64,000 nucleotides of DNA, from NCBI RefSeq assembly GCF_007671675.1, contig NZ_VCGW01000001.1, positions 1,054,001 through 1,118,000 on the forward strand. The letters run 5' to 3'. Shown piece after piece: positions 63,542 to 64,000 of this stretch (the stretch's first letter is position 1; each line of letters begins with the position of its first letter). The stretch comes from Marinobacter maritimus (GTDB taxonomy: Bacteria > Pseudomonadota > Gammaproteobacteria > Pseudomonadales > Oleiphilaceae). Position numbers and translations under genes: made by a program. Under the pieces are notes generated by a model, which did no database searches, was not told where the DNA came from, and saw only the letters and a list, made by a program, of their open reading frames with translations.

Positions 63542-64000
63542 TTATAGAGCCAACGCACCTTTCATGAAACTCACAAACTTGTGATTGTTTGCGTGGGCGA
63601 TATTGACCCGCAGAGCTTCATTTCCGGCTCTGCGGGTTAGTTCAAATAGCCGGCTCGGCGCCAGGAAGATACCTTGCCGCGCAGCCTGAACGGTAAGATC
63701 CATCGAGTCCACACCCTCCGGCAATGGGCACCAGATGTAGTAACCTCCGGTAGGGCTCTCGACCTGATCCAACCCTATCCCGTGCAGGGCAGACACTGCG
63801 TCAATGCTGGCGTTGGCAACTCTGTCTCTGAGACGTTTCAAGTGTCGGCGATAACGCCCGCGAACAATCATTTCATGAACCAGTCGCTCGGTAATACCCG
63901 AACTGCTCACTACCGTCAGCATTTTAATGTCGGTCAGCGACGCTATAAGCTCCGGACTTGCGGCGATATAGCCACAGCGCAAGCTCGCCGACAGGGTTTT
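63542..64000 (-). CDS. PLP-dependent aminotransferase-fold protein (MocR/aminotransferase class I), partial
   Basis: The C-terminal 152 or so codons are visible, with the stop at 63542-63544; the 5' part lies beyond the window. The first visible residues KTLSASLRCGYIA are the PLP-lysine segment of class I aminotransferases and MocR-type regulators (SFSKTLSPGLRVGY-like), so K at the very edge is the cofactor lysine. GGYYIWCPLPEGVD and ALRVNIAHAN support the fold. Whether an N-terminal GntR domain exists cannot be seen here. Confidence 0.85.
   Translation of the reverse strand, partial: KTLSASLRCGYIAASPELIASLTDIKMLTVVSSSGITERLVHEMIVRGRYRRHLKRLRDRVANASIDAVSALHGIGLDQVESPTGGYYIWCPLPEGVDSMDLTVQAARQGIFLAPSRLFELTRRAGNEALRVNIAHANNHKFVSFMKGALAL

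Overview
The window reads as a chromosomal segment of a marine gammaproteobacterium, most likely Marinobacter or a close relative. This is inferred from gene content and protein style: PhaI/PhaF-type phasins with a PhaD-like regulator, divergent ETF and ETF-QO genes, a CIO-type cytochrome bd, a GNAT-nitrilase fusion and an HsbR/HsbA-like pair. No database search was possible. No insertion sequence, prophage, CRISPR array or rRNA was found. One tRNA (Leu, TAA) is present.

Layout. 1-2.1 kb: the start of ferrochelatase, then a small sulfur locus (DUF442 rhodanese/phosphatase-like protein and two half-size YeeE/YedE transporters). 2.1-4.3 kb: a possible small RNA, a phasin facing a PhaD-like regulator, and xthA. 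4.3-11.3 kb: a tightly overlapping eight-gene leftward operon that looks like a membrane fatty-acid modification pathway (desaturase, NTF2-like, SDR, FAD oxidoreductase, DUF1365, CFA-synthase-like methyltransferase, DUF2878, unknown exported protein). A renalase-like flavoprotein is divergent from it. 12.4-19.5 kb: an HD hydrolase, a response-regulator/PP2C phosphatase with its STAS partner, gpsA, sixA, a radical SAM protein, DUF1285 and an FKBP isomerase.

19.6-26.7 kb: ETF-QO and etfBA are divergent around a perfect 20-bp palindrome; then rlmA, two small membrane proteins and a saccharopine-dehydrogenase-like reductase. 26.7-35.0 kb: a cioAB-like oxidase operon with cydDC, then a methyltransferase and a diheme cytochrome pair resembling TsdB/TsdA. 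35.1-38 kb: tRNA-Leu, a compositionally odd lipoprotein, a 47-residue membrane protein too short for usual gene calling, and an ECHDC3-like enoyl-CoA hydratase. 37.5-42.2 kb: a YadGH-like exporter with a DUF192 lipoprotein, and cardiolipin synthase.

42.2-49.3 kb is the most interesting region. A PhnCDE-like ABC importer of the type linked to selenium, a SenB selenosugar synthase and an oxidoreductase-SelD fusion lie together. selD is translationally coupled to a phasin/helix-hairpin-helix protein, and no senA is nearby. 49.3-64 kb holds a PilZ-like protein, the GNAT-nitrilase fusion, an amino-acid-type chemoreceptor with a FliA promoter, a periplasmic binding protein, a DUF4442 protein, recQ, an acyltransferase, a carboxylesterase, a BdlA-like PAS-PAS-MCP, trkH, acpH, a zinc-protease/retropepsin-like protein and part of a PLP aminotransferase-fold protein.

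The genes suggest an aerobic heterotroph that burns fatty acids through ETF, stores polyhydroxyalkanoate, remodels its membrane lipids, handles thiosulfate and selenium, and is motile.
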